Assembly (NCBI GenBank): GCA_946222005.1
Contig: CAMIHP010000002.1
Coordinates: 103,764 to 167,763 of the forward strand
DNA: 64,000 nt
Reading direction: 5' to 3'
From: an uncultured Candidatus Saccharibacteria bacterium
GTDB taxonomy: Bacteria > Patescibacteriota > Saccharimonadia > Saccharimonadales > Saccharimonadaceae
Notes under the pieces: model-generated
The model's input: only the letters and a program-made list of their open reading frames with translations
Told to the model about the DNA's origin: nothing
Database searches by the model: none
Translations under genes and position numbers: made by a program
Shown: in pieces, positions 35,514 to 44,635 of the stretch
How the letters are laid out: the number at the start of each line of letters is the position of its first letter
Numbering within the stretch: the first letter of the stretch is position 1

Positions 35514-37115
35514 CTAGTCGCGGGCAAACTGCATCAGTACGAGTGGGTCACCAGTGACGGAGCGCAGAGTGTAAGCGCTGGGTAGTGTTGGAGTGGTGGT
35601 TGCGGTCGAGCTGCTATAGTAGAGAACGTTGATTTTTTTGGCATCGGTAAAGGGCTGAGTGGTGTCAGCTACCTTGCGGTACGTGGTACTCCCTTCGAGC
35701 GGTGCGTAGCCGCCCATCAGTGGGCCACCCACATAGGCCATGTAGATAGGGCAATGCGACTGCGCTTGCTCGAGATAATAGCTTATCTCTATGGCGATGT
35801 ACGGGTCGGCCGCAAGGATGACACTCCCATCATGGCAGGTGCCGAGCTGGGTGGCAATTTGCTTTACGTTGGGTCGCTCATCGCGCTGGAAGTTGAAGTT
35901 ACCCTGCAATGATAACTGCACCATGCCATAAAACATAACCACTGGCAGAAGTGCCAAGAGAGCGGTTGACACAGCCTTGTGCCAGCGCAATGGCGAACGA
36001 TGCAGGGCTACGCAGGCCGTATAGAGGACAACACTTGCAATAGTGATACCACTAATTACCACATGAGCAAGATAGCGCTCGACATACATTGGAGCAGATA
36101 GTGACACAACGATCAGTGCTGCGACTGGCACGCCCACATGAGCAAGCAATAGCCAGGCAAGCTCGGGATGCGGCAACGAACGCATTGCACGAGGCCACGC
36201 CCACGCAACGGCACAGATAATAATAAGGACAAGTTGCGACGACACAACGCCTAGCAACCAAGATGGCTTATAAATCATGTTGAAGGATGCGATGCCAAGC
36301 AAATTCTGCAGATTCATCGGCTGGCCAATCTCGGCCAAAGCACCATTGCCAATTTGTCCCAGGAAGGTCGGTAGCCACGGTAAGAATAGCATGAAACTCG
36401 CTACATATGCCCAGAGCCACGGCAACTTCCACCACTGTTGTAGACCTTGGCGACGGTAGGTCATAACCATGAGCCAGAGCAGCTGGGCTAGCCAGAGTAG
36501 GGCGCTATAATACAGCGTCCCCATGCCGAAGGCGACAAGCACCGCATAGAGCATCCAGTCGCGCCAGCGATCATCGTGCCAAGCGCGTGCCAGTACGGCG
36601 GTTGCACTTACACCAATCAACGACCCCAGCGCATACATTCGTATCTCGAAGCCGTAGCGCATGAGTAGGGGTGTGCCAATCAGTGTAAGGAGTGCATACC
36701 CCGCGGCGCGCGTACCAAACCAGCGCCGTACGAAACACCCCATAATAACCATCGCGCCGCCATAGCAGAGGATACTAAAGGCACGCAGGGCTGGCTCGCT
36801 ATAGCCCCATACGCTGGCCCAGAGCTTAAGGATAAGATAGTAGAGCGGCGGGTGTGTATCGATACTGGTGAGGCGAATGAGTTCACTGATTGGCTGCTTG
36901 GCCAGCCACACCGAATATGCCTCATCAAACCATACACTCTGCTGGCTGCCAATCCACCAGCACAATGCCATTGCCACCAGTGGCGCTACCACAATAGCAA
37001 TGTGAAACCAATGACGCCGCACCTTGCAGACAAGGGGAGATAGCCGATTAACGAAAATAAAGGCGGGCTTCTTGACCCATGCGGCAGATTGTTGCCGCGC
37101 TAGTTGTTTACTCAT
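35514..37115 (-). CDS. GT-C fold glycosyltransferase (dolichyl/undecaprenyl-phosphate-sugar type)
   Basis: A 533-residue polytopic enzyme of the PMT/ArnT-like group. The first external loop has the catalytic-type acidic motif VWFDEAYSVW (about residues 60-69) followed by IDTHPPLYYLILKLW (about 84-98). About ten more membrane helices follow, and a C-terminal extracytoplasmic domain (about 410-533). Such proteins transfer a sugar from a lipid-linked donor to an acceptor outside the membrane. The acceptor here is unknown; surface glycan or protein glycosylation is a reasonable guess. The gene is alone on the minus strand. Confidence 0.87.
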   Translation of the reverse strand: MSKQLARQQSAAWVKKPAFIFVNRLSPLVCKVRRHWFHIAIVVAPLVAMALCWWIGSQQSVWFDEAYSVWLAKQPISELIRLTSIDTHPPLYYLILKLWASVWGYSEPALRAFSILCYGGAMVIMGCFVRRWFGTRAAGYALLTLIGTPLLMRYGFEIRMYALGSLIGVSATAVLARAWHDDRWRDWMLYAVLVAFGMGTLYYSALLWLAQLLWLMVMTYRRQGLQQWWKLPWLWAYVASFMLFLPWLPTFLGQIGNGALAEIGQPMNLQNLLGIASFNMIYKPSWLLGVVSSQLVLIIICAVAWAWPRAMRSLPHPELAWLLLAHVGVPVAALIVVSLSAPMYVERYLAHVVISGITIASVVLYTACVALHRSPLRWHKAVSTALLALLPVVMFYGMVQLSLQGNFNFQRDERPNVKQIATQLGTCHDGSVILAADPYIAIEISYYLEQAQSHCPIYMAYVGGPLMGGYAPLEGSTTYRKVADTTQPFTDAKKINVLYYSSSTATTTPTLPSAYTLRSVTGDPLVLMQFARD

Positions 37116-37192
37116 ATCTTTTATAGTACCGATTTGTTGGCAAAAAATCCACTAGCAAAGCCATAATCATCCGTGGTACAATACCACTATAC

Positions 37193-37269
37193 GTACCCGT
37201 AGCTCAGCTGGATAGAGCGTTGGTTTCCGGAACCAAAGGTCGCAGGTTCGAACCCTGCCGGGTATACCA
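37193..37269 (+). tRNA. tRNA-Arg (CCG)
   Basis: The acceptor is GTACCCG/CGGGTAT, the anticodon loop TTCCGGA and the T-loop TTCGAAC. CCA is encoded at 37267-37269. It reads CGG codons. A short hairpin terminator follows. Confidence 0.93.
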
Positions 37270-37278
37270 TAGATAACC

Positions 37279-37303
37279 GAGGCTCGCGCGGCCTCTGTTT
37301 TTT
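37279..37303 (+). terminator. Terminator after tRNA-Arg
   Basis: The short stem GAGGC (37279-37283) pairs with GCCTC (37291-37295) and is followed by TGTTTTTT. Confidence 0.65.
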
Positions 37304-37384
37304 ATGGATATGTATAGAAGGCGTACTAATTGATGGGATAGACCAATGAAACAAAAGAAGGTCTATCTCTCTAGCTGATCCCTG

Positions 37385-38545
37385 TTAGCGTGGAATGATC
37401 TTCATCAAAAACTTCGTCTTGACGGCAAGATAGATGAGTGCAACGGCGCTCATAGACAGAGCAAAGTTACCAGGGATTTCATAAAAGCGATCGACCGACG
37501 TAAAATAAAAATCGCTAATATAATAATCTGGTGCTACAAAAAGATGCATAACGAGAACAACGAACGCATGCACCGTATACACATAGAGCGAATTATGGCC
37601 AAACGGCAACAAAATCCAGCCTAGCCAGCGCTTGATGCGATCCTCGAATCGCCGAAACAGCATAAAGAACCCAGCAAACCAGAGCCACGATAGGGTAAGG
37701 CGAGGCAGTGGTAGGTCGAGCTTGAGGAACTGATTGTCGAGTGCGGTATCGGCCGCGGCAAGCGTTTGATGGAAGCCGTCACCTAGCCCATGTGCCACAA
37801 AGGTGACGTATGCGTCGGCAAAGAGTGTGAGGACGAAGAGCGTTGCAATACTGTGCTTGATGATGCGTCGACGACGCAGTGGCCACGATTGCCAGCGTGC
37901 AGTAATCTCTGGTAGGTGGTAGCCCAGGGCAAAGGCCATGAAGAATAGCACTTGCCAGGTGAGCGGCTGGTATAGCTCACTGACTGGCCGTGGTGTTAGC
38001 GCCCACACTAGTAGGCTCAGCCCCAGCACGATATACCACTTGCCGCGCCGCAGCAGCCAGAGCGCGCCTGGTGCTACCGCAATAAACAGTGCATATAGGC
38101 GCAGATAGTCTGCCCAGCCATAGAATTGCTGCAAGGTAATAATATCCCACGCCAGGCCAAGCCAATTACCATCGGGCAGCGGCAAGGGTAACTTGACACC
38201 TTTATTATCAATAAAGAACCAACTAATCAGGAGCGATAGCATCGTCACGATAATGCTCGTGAGGTAGAGCGTACCAGCTCGCTTCCAGAGTAGGCGCGTC
38301 GCTGCCATGAGGGGCTGCGTGCGGAGCTTGGCACCGCGCACAATACCCAAGACAAGGCCGGATATAATGAAGAACCCTTCGGCTGCCGAGACAGCGAGAC
38401 GACTGTCGCCAGTGAGGAAAGTGAGACCATTGGGGAAGTAGGTGAGATGGTCGAGAATAATGATAACCAAAAACCACCCGCGCATCAGGTCGAGACTAAC
38501 GATGCGCCCAACAGAGGACGCGCTGGCTTTTGGTTGGGTTGTCAC
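37385..38545 (-). CDS. OpgC-like membrane acyltransferase
   Basis: A 386-residue membrane protein with about ten helices. The N-terminal RIVSLDLMRGWFLVIIILDH segment (about residues 13-32) and AAEGFFIISGLVLGIVRG (about 54-71) match the OpgC/acyltransferase-3 group. Members modify surface glycans with acyl or succinyl groups. The start is GTG, eight bases after TATACT, so the mRNA is nearly leaderless. It is separate from gatD by about 140 bases and may work together with the GT-C glycosyltransferase upstream on a surface polymer. Confidence 0.82.
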   Translation of the reverse strand: MTTQPKASASSVGRIVSLDLMRGWFLVIIILDHLTYFPNGLTFLTGDSRLAVSAAEGFFIISGLVLGIVRGAKLRTQPLMAATRLLWKRAGTLYLTSIIVTMLSLLISWFFIDNKGVKLPLPLPDGNWLGLAWDIITLQQFYGWADYLRLYALFIAVAPGALWLLRRGKWYIVLGLSLLVWALTPRPVSELYQPLTWQVLFFMAFALGYHLPEITARWQSWPLRRRRIIKHSIATLFVLTLFADAYVTFVAHGLGDGFHQTLAAADTALDNQFLKLDLPLPRLTLSWLWFAGFFMLFRRFEDRIKRWLGWILLPFGHNSLYVYTVHAFVVLVMHLFVAPDYYISDFYFTSVDRFYEIPGNFALSMSAVALIYLAVKTKFLMKIIPR

Positions 38546-38682
38546 AATGATTTAGTATAGCAGATTTGCTAAAAGTATGCTTAAGATTGTCTCATGTTGT
38601 TGGAGGGTAATAGGCTCGAGGTGTGGCTGCTTATGTACTGATTCACTTGTAGCCTAACATGCTGAGAAATGCGATTGTACGC

Positions 38683-39408
38683 CTAGCGTGGTCGCTTGCT
38701 TGCAACAGTGCGTGCCTTGGTGGCAAAGGTGTCATCGATGAGGACGGAGGGCGCAAATTCACCATAGCGCCGCGCTACCGCTTGCTCGATCAGGAAGTCG
38801 GCAATGCGTGGATTCTTAGGTAGAATTGAGCCATGCAGGTAGGTGCCAATTACGTTGCGGTAGCGCGCACCTTCGGTTTGGTCGGTACCATTGTTGCCCG
38901 CCCCGCGCGATACGATACCTAGGGGTGGCACGCTGTGCCCAAGGGTTGTGAGGCCACTGTGGTTTTCGTAGCCAATAATCTCGCCAAAATCGCTGCTGGC
39001 AGTGACGATATTGCCGATCAGGCGCTGCTCGCCAGCGATTGTCTCAATATCGAAGAGTCCAATTCCACGAATGATCGCTCCCTGAGTGGTCTTAAAGAAT
39101 CGCCCAAATAGCTGGTACAGCCCACACACTACCAGCATCGGCACGCCATCATCAGCGAGGCGCTGCAGGGTAGGGCCAATCGCGAGTAAATCATCCTGGA
39201 TGGTAGCTTGGCCAGAGTCTTGGCCGCCACCGCCCACGATGATATCAACATCAGCCGGGAAGGTGTCGCCTGGGTTATATTCAACGAGCCGCACGCTGTA
39301 GCCATACCATTCAAGCCGCCGCTTAAGTGTGAGAGTATTGCCCCAGTCGCCATAGATATTCATGGCGTGGGGGTAGAGTTGGAGGATGGTGATAGTGTTG
39401 TCTTTCAT
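38683..39408 (-). CDS. gatD: Lipid II isoglutaminyl synthase, glutaminase subunit GatD
   Basis: GatD frees ammonia from glutamine for MurT, which amidates D-Glu in lipid II. The 241-residue protein has the CobB/CobQ-like amidotransferase fold: IVGGGGQDSGQ (about residues 56-66), the nucleophile Cys in LVVCGLYQLFG (about 91-101) and the catalytic His in TYLHGSILPKNP (about 194-205). It overlaps murT by four bases, so both subunits are made together. This implies amidated stem peptides and a Gram-positive style wall. Confidence 0.93.
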   Translation of the reverse strand: MKDNTITILQLYPHAMNIYGDWGNTLTLKRRLEWYGYSVRLVEYNPGDTFPADVDIIVGGGGQDSGQATIQDDLLAIGPTLQRLADDGVPMLVVCGLYQLFGRFFKTTQGAIIRGIGLFDIETIAGEQRLIGNIVTASSDFGEIIGYENHSGLTTLGHSVPPLGIVSRGAGNNGTDQTEGARYRNVIGTYLHGSILPKNPRIADFLIEQAVARRYGEFAPSVLIDDTFATKARTVASKRPR

Positions 39409-40673
39409 ACAGCATTTACCTCTGTGTAATGAGCTAATTCGCGCCGCAAGGCAAGCATGGCGGTATAGGTGCAGTAGATGCGCAAGGGAGTGCCGCGGTT
39501 GGCCTGGACAAACTCTGCCAGAGCTTGCTTGAGGCCAGGTACAACGCGCCGAGCTTCTACCTCATCATACTGGAGGCGCAGCGCCATATCGTAGGCGCGC
39601 ACACCACTCACCATTGCCACGCCAGTGGGCCGAAGCGTGTCGAAGTCGACATCCCATAGCCAACTCATATCGCGGCCGTCGGCGTACTGGTCGTTGATGG
39701 CAATCATTGTAGCAGTCTTGTGAGGGTCAAACGATGCCAGGCTCAGGCGGAAACCGCTCGGGTTTTTGACGAGGACAAGCTCGCAGGGCTGGCCATTGAC
39801 GGTCAGGGCTTCGCCGCGGCCAAAGGCTGGCTCGACCTGAGCTAGGGCAGCGAGCATGGCGGGCGTATCGAGTTTATCTTGCAGAATAGTACGGACGAGG
39901 GCAAGTGCTCCTGCAGCGTTTTGGGCATTGTAGCTGCCTTTGAGCTTAAGTGAGACAAGATGATCGGAACTGTCGAAGCGGAAAGTGGCAGCTTGGTCAG
40001 ATAAGTGGCATAGCGTCACATCAGCATCGGTGGTGGCTGTAGCCTGACCTGGGGCGCTCCGCATGGTATCGTCGCTTGGGAAGAGGTGGGCAAGTGATGG
40101 ATCGACGCCATAGCGGCTTATTGGTGCTGTGAGATCAGCGGTAAATTCTTGTCGTGTCAGCCGTGGGTCGTCGCCATTGAGAACAATGCCATTTGTGGTG
40201 CGCATGGCGATGGTGTGAAGCAGCTGCGCCGTGTAGTCAATCTCGCCAAAGCGATCGAGTTGGTCGCGCAGGACGTTGAGTAGTAAACAATAGCGTGGGG
40301 CAACTTGCTTGACGAAGTGCACCGCATGCGCTTCGTCAAGCTCCAGCACGGCAATATCTGCCGGCAGTACGCCGTGAGTATCAACTGCCTCAAGCAGTGC
40401 TGCTGCCACGCCACGAGTAAAGTTGCTCCCCGTGCGATTAGTAAAGACGTGGAGACCTTGGCTCTCCAGTAGGGCTACAACCATCTTGGTGGTAGTTGTC
40501 TTACCATTAGTGCCACTTACTACCACTACACCATGCGGTAGAGCATCAAGCGTACGGGCAAGAAAGTGCCGATCGAGCTTCTCGACGACGAGGCCTGGCA
40601 ATGCCGAACCACCACCGCGCAACCGAGCTGCGCGCTGCACCCCTTTGCCCACAAGAGTTGTAATACGAATCAT
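39405..40673 (-). CDS. murT: Lipid II isoglutaminyl synthase, Mur ligase-like subunit MurT
   Basis: MurT is the ATP-dependent partner of GatD. The 422-residue protein shows the Mur ligase P-loop VVSGTNGKTTTTKMV (about residues 50-64), LELDEAHAVHFV (about 107-118), LNVLRDQLDRFGEID and the C-terminal domain LVLVKNPSGFRL. The Cys4 zinc ribbon known in S. aureus MurT is not present; the corresponding segment holds only one Cys (TLCHLSDQ). I use ATG 40673, seven bases after TATAAT, instead of 40697, which lies upstream of that promoter box. The mRNA is then nearly leaderless. Confidence 0.92.
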   Translation of the reverse strand: MIRITTLVGKGVQRAARLRGGGSALPGLVVEKLDRHFLARTLDALPHGVVVVSGTNGKTTTTKMVVALLESQGLHVFTNRTGSNFTRGVAAALLEAVDTHGVLPADIAVLELDEAHAVHFVKQVAPRYCLLLNVLRDQLDRFGEIDYTAQLLHTIAMRTTNGIVLNGDDPRLTRQEFTADLTAPISRYGVDPSLAHLFPSDDTMRSAPGQATATTDADVTLCHLSDQAATFRFDSSDHLVSLKLKGSYNAQNAAGALALVRTILQDKLDTPAMLAALAQVEPAFGRGEALTVNGQPCELVLVKNPSGFRLSLASFDPHKTATMIAINDQYADGRDMSWLWDVDFDTLRPTGVAMVSGVRAYDMALRLQYDEVEARRVVPGLKQALAEFVQANRGTPLRIYCTYTAMLALRRELAHYTEVNAV

Positions 40674-40755
40674 GGTGTTTATTATAGCATGAATCACCCT
40701 TTATTTATGGTGCGATATATAGCACAAATTACGCTAGTGCGCTACAATGCATAGT

Positions 40756-41133
40756 ATGATAGTGGTTGGATTTTTTGCGTGGTGGTATGGCGCTGGGTGG
40801 TGGCAGCGGATCACGATGGTATGGGGGAAGCTGGTGAGTGTATTTGACTATTTTTCAATTGATCTCTTGGTGCGAACGTGGTTTGCGCCGTTTCGACAGA
40901 TATCGGCAGGAGCGGTGGATGGGCCGATTGGCGTGCAAATTCGGGCGTTCTTCGATCGCCTCATCTCGCGGACGATTGGTGGCATCGTGCGGAGCTTTAT
41001 GATTATCTTTGGCATTGTCGCGCTAACAGTAACCGCTGCGGCGGGGCTTGTCTTTATTATTGCGTGGGCGCTTGTACCTGTGTTGCCGCTGCTGGGTGCT
41101 GGGCTTGCGGTAGTGGGGTGGCTGCCATGGTAA
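40756..41133 (+). CDS. Small hypothetical membrane protein upstream of the ClpC-like gene
   Basis: A 125-residue protein rich in Trp and Phe. The N-terminal part (VGFFAWWYGAGWWQRITMVW) is amphipathic or membrane-bound. A segment of about 45 polar residues follows, and then two membrane helices (about 78-122). No family is recognised. ATG 40756 lies seven bases after TACAAT. Its last seven bases overlap the start of the ClpC-like gene, so the two are coupled and may form one membrane complex. Confidence 0.7.
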   Translation: MIVVGFFAWWYGAGWWQRITMVWGKLVSVFDYFSIDLLVRTWFAPFRQISAGAVDGPIGVQIRAFFDRLISRTIGGIVRSFMIIFGIVALTVTAAAGLVFIIAWALVPVLPLLGAGLAVVGWLPW

Positions 41134-43574
41134 GCGACTTTCATTATGATAGCTTGCGTGCTAAGAAGGCTCGCCTGGGTGTGCAGATGGGCCGCTTCGA
41201 CCACTGGTGGTGGGCGCCATTTTTGCTTCTTATAGCAGGGGCAGGAGCCTTGCTGGCGGTGGAATTGCCACTGGGGTGGTTTGCTGCGAGCTTGGCTGCG
41301 GTGCCATATGGGCTCCACCGGTGGTATCAGGGTGAGATTGCCCATTTGCCCATCAGTGGTAGCACGGCTGACGGTTTGCTTACAGGTGATGTCCTGGGTC
41401 GGTTGCCCGCCACGCCGACACCGCGCGATATTGCATGGGCATTGCGCTCAGTCAATGATGGGCTGTTTATGGCATTGCGACTCGGTCTCAGCCCGGCGCT
41501 TATGCAGGATCTCGTGAGTGACGACCCGAGCATTATGCCCGAGTTTTGGCAATTTGCTGATCGCATCCGTCAGTACAACCAGCTCGAACAAATCACGGGT
41601 AGTGTGCTTATGGCGGCTTTGGTGCGCAGTGTGCCTGGTTACCAAAATATCTTGGCGGAACTCCAGCTTGACGACGAAGATCTCGATGGCGCTGTGCAGT
41701 GGCAGCACCACTTGCGTCAATTGGTGGCACAGATTCATCAGCCGCGGCGCACTGGTGGGGTGGCACGCGATTGGTCGTTTGGTTATATCCCACTGTTACG
41801 TCGCTTTGGACAGAATATTAGTGAGCAAATTAGTCGTGGTGGTGGGATGTTCTCTGTTGATGTTGCGTCGCACACCAAAGCGATTGATCAGCTCATCGAT
41901 ATCTTCGGTACCCGTGGGCGGCAGAATGCCGTGCTGGTAGGGCAGGCTGGCACGGGCAAGACGACCATCATTCACGCCTTTGCCGAGCGGCTACTTGATG
42001 CCTCGGCACATTTGCCTAGTAGTCTCAAGTTTCGGCAGGTGTTTATCCTCGACTCATCATCACTCATCGCTGCGGCACCAGGCCGAGGTGAGCTCGAGAA
42101 CCTCGTTATGCGCGTCCTTGGTGAGGCGTATACTGCCAAGAACATCATCATCTGCTTGGATAATGCTCAACTATTCTTTGAGGAAGGGATTGGCGCGGTG
42201 GATCTTACCAATGTACTGTTGCCTATTCTTGAAGCAGGGCGCCTGAGAGTTATTCTGAGTATGGATGAGCAGCGGTTTTTGCAGATTGGCCGGCGCAACC
42301 CATCGCTTGCCAATGCGCTTAATCGCATCTCCATAGCACCCACAGACGAAGCTGAGACACTGCGCGTCCTGCAAGAGCAAGCCGTCATTACCGAAGGGCA
42401 GCGCCATGTGGCTTACCGCTATCAAGCGCTGCGCGAGACGTATCGACTAAGTGCGCGCTATATTCATGATCTCGCTATGCCGGGCCAAGCCATCAAGCTG
42501 CTCGAGTCGGCCGCAAGCTACCACGAGGATGGTATTGTGACAAAGCAATCGGTGCAGCAAGCTATTGAGCAGACGATGGATGTGAAAATAAGTGTGGCGA
42601 GTACTGTGGATGATCGCGAGCGACTGCTCAATATGGAGGCGCTCATCCACCAGCGAATGGTCAACCAAACGCGAGCGGTTAGTGTGGTAAGCGACGCCTT
42701 GCGCCGGGCACGAGCCGGTGTACGCAACCAAAATCGGCCAATTGGCACCTTTCTCTTTCTTGGGCCAACAGGAGTGGGTAAGACAGAGCTGAGCAAGGCT
42801 TTGGCTGACGTGTACTTTGGTGGTGAGGGCAAGATTGTCCGGATTGACCTCAACGAATACGTCCGGCCCGAGGATGTGTCGCGCCTAATTGCCGATGGCG
42901 CTGATGACCCAGCCAGCCTAACCGCCCAGGTGATGAAGCAGCCCTTTAGCGTGGTGCTGCTGGATGAAATTGAGAAGGCCGCACCAGAGGTATTAGCAAC
43001 CTTGCTACAGCTGCTGGATGAGGGGATCCTGCGCGATATCAAGAACCGTGAGGTGAGCTTCCGTGATGCAATTGTCATTGCTACGAGCAACGCTGGGGCC
43101 GACCGCATCCGCGAATATATCGAGCATGGCTATAAGCTTGAGCAATTCGAACAGCAGTTTACCGACGAGCTCATTAACAGTGGTCAGTTCCGTCCTGAGT
43201 TCCTCAATCGCTTTGACGAAATCGTTCTCTTCCGGCCGTTTACTAAGGAAGAGCTGGTACAGGTGCTTGATCTCATCCTTGAGGGGGTTAATGCCACACT
43301 CGCCCAGCAAAAGGTCTCGGTTGCGGTAGAGTATGATGCTAAGCTCTTTCTCGTCGAGCGCGGCTACGACCCACGGCTTGGTGCTCGCCCAATGCGCCGC
43401 GTGGTGCAAAAAGCGGTGGAGAATACTGTGGCGCGCCAGATGCTGAGCGGCAGTGTGGCGCCTGGCAGCACGATTACCGTCACGCTTGAGCAGGCCCGCC
43501 AAGCTTTCCAGACCGATGGCGCACCAGAGGTTGTGACAGCGGATGAAATCATCCCACCAGAGTATAAGCGGTAA
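41127..43574 (+). CDS. Membrane-anchored ClpC-like tandem AAA+ ATPase
   Basis: The 815-residue protein has two AAA+ modules like ClpB/ClpC. Its N-terminus is unusual: two membrane helices (about residues 28-65) and a 190-residue linker replace the usual Clp N-domain. D1 has Walker A GQAGTGKTT (about 271-279), but its Walker B reads IICLDNAQLF, with Asn in place of the catalytic Glu. D2 is intact: GPTGVGKTE (about 546-554), VVLLDEIEKA and ATSNAGAD. No clear ClpP-binding LGF/IGF loop is seen, so it may be a membrane unfoldase without protease. It is coupled to the small membrane gene upstream. Confidence 0.85.
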   Translation: MVSDFHYDSLRAKKARLGVQMGRFDHWWWAPFLLLIAGAGALLAVELPLGWFAASLAAVPYGLHRWYQGEIAHLPISGSTADGLLTGDVLGRLPATPTPRDIAWALRSVNDGLFMALRLGLSPALMQDLVSDDPSIMPEFWQFADRIRQYNQLEQITGSVLMAALVRSVPGYQNILAELQLDDEDLDGAVQWQHHLRQLVAQIHQPRRTGGVARDWSFGYIPLLRRFGQNISEQISRGGGMFSVDVASHTKAIDQLIDIFGTRGRQNAVLVGQAGTGKTTIIHAFAERLLDASAHLPSSLKFRQVFILDSSSLIAAAPGRGELENLVMRVLGEAYTAKNIIICLDNAQLFFEEGIGAVDLTNVLLPILEAGRLRVILSMDEQRFLQIGRRNPSLANALNRISIAPTDEAETLRVLQEQAVITEGQRHVAYRYQALRETYRLSARYIHDLAMPGQAIKLLESAASYHEDGIVTKQSVQQAIEQTMDVKISVASTVDDRERLLNMEALIHQRMVNQTRAVSVVSDALRRARAGVRNQNRPIGTFLFLGPTGVGKTELSKALADVYFGGEGKIVRIDLNEYVRPEDVSRLIADGADDPASLTAQVMKQPFSVVLLDEIEKAAPEVLATLLQLLDEGILRDIKNREVSFRDAIVIATSNAGADRIREYIEHGYKLEQFEQQFTDELINSGQFRPEFLNRFDEIVLFRPFTKEELVQVLDLILEGVNATLAQQKVSVAVEYDAKLFLVERGYDPRLGARPMRRVVQKAVENTVARQMLSGSVAPGSTITVTLEQARQAFQTDGAPEVVTADEIIPPEYKR

Positions 43575-43794
43575 GAGTATGGCACTTTTGAGCAATCAGC
43601 CTTAGCTCTACAGGGGAATGATAGTAAGAAAGTGCTCATTCTATTGATGGGCCACGCATTGGAATAAGAAGAGCGAAGATATGAAGGGGTTCTCGAGGAC
43701 GCTTGAAAGCGCAGACTCGCCATCCTTAGGAGAAAATTTAAGAGCAAGAAGTGGCACTCTTATAGTGCTAGAAGTATTTTGTAGAATATAACCT

Positions 43795-44253
43795 CTAGCA
43801 ATGCGGGCCAAAGCCGCGTGATTGCTGGCCTTTGTTTGGCTGCATAAACCCTGGGCGGAAGTTTGGCTTCATGGCTGGCTTGCTATAGGCTGGTTGTGAT
43901 TGTCGCGGTGTGTGTACTGTGTTATCACGCCGGCGGGCGTAGGTGGCAGTGCCTGGCCGCGATCCTGATGGGTCACGTGGCCCCTCGCCACTGCCACGGA
44001 GACGCTCGTTGTTCATATAAGGTGCTTCGTCATCAATACGACTACTATCGGCTGCGACTGGTCGACAGCCCATCATAGTGTGTGAGCTTTGGTAGCGCAA
44101 GTGGTTGGCGCGGCGCTCTTGGATGGATTGATGCTGGCGCTGGTCGACGCGTAGTGACGACGTTTTAGCACCATTGACGATGGTTCGGGTATTGCGCGCG
44201 ACGCCATTGGTGTGTATGCTCGATCCGCGCAAGCGATGGAGTCCTCGGGTCAT
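43795..44253 (-). CDS. Hypothetical basic, disordered protein
   Basis: Starting at ATG 44253, a 152-residue protein rich in Arg, Ser, Pro, Asn and Gln, with no hydrophobic core. It is probably disordered and able to bind nucleic acid or another protein. The end, FRPGFMQPNKGQQSRGFGPH, is Gly/Pro/Phe-rich. TATAAT lies exactly six bases before the ATG, the leaderless layout seen elsewhere, which supports this start over 44295. No family is recognised. Confidence 0.55.
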   Translation of the reverse strand: MTRGLHRLRGSSIHTNGVARNTRTIVNGAKTSSLRVDQRQHQSIQERRANHLRYQSSHTMMGCRPVAADSSRIDDEAPYMNNERLRGSGEGPRDPSGSRPGTATYARRRDNTVHTPRQSQPAYSKPAMKPNFRPGFMQPNKGQQSRGFGPHC

Positions 44254-44295
44254 ACCTTTATTATACACAAAAAAGTGGTATAATGGATAGCGCAT

Positions 44296-44370
44296 GCGGG
44301 TGTCGTACAGCGGCTAGTATACAAGTTTTCCAAACTTGGGATCGGAGTTCGATTCTCCGCACCCGCACCA
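44296..44370 (+). tRNA. tRNA-Gly (UCC)
   Basis: The acceptor is GCGGGTG/CACCCGC and the anticodon loop TTTCCAA. CCA is encoded at 44368-44370. A GC-rich hairpin followed by TTTTT (about 44391-44416) terminates it. The inverted-repeat cassette begins about 60 bases downstream. Confidence 0.93.
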
Positions 44371-44431
44371 TTTCGGAACAAAATTGGAAACGGTCGCCCT
44401 GTAGGGTGGCTTTTTCTAGACTTTGGCGGAG

Positions 44432-44480
44432 CCAAAGCTCGAACCTATTTCGAGCGTAAAAGCTGAACCTGTGCAGGCTC
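44432..44480 (+). repeat. Left 49-bp inverted repeat of the phosphatase/HD cassette
   Basis: The 49 bases beginning CCAAAGCTCGAACC are identical to the reverse complement of 45793-45841. The repeat itself contains two palindromes: GCTCGAA-N5-TTCGAGC, and an imperfect one around CCTGTGCAGG. A further outer pair, TTGGCGGAGC at 44423-44432 and its complement at 45878-45887, extends the symmetry. Confidence 0.93.
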
Positions 44481-44635
44481 GGCTGCTGGTCAAGTAGCCC
44501 CGCGTCGAATCGCTGAGTCTATACTACCTTGGTATCTTATGCGGGCTGTTACATACCTGGAGGATAATAGTAACGCAGATGAAGCTACCGACGAAGTACA
44601 GCAACAATTTACGTTAGCCATGAGACAATGGAACC

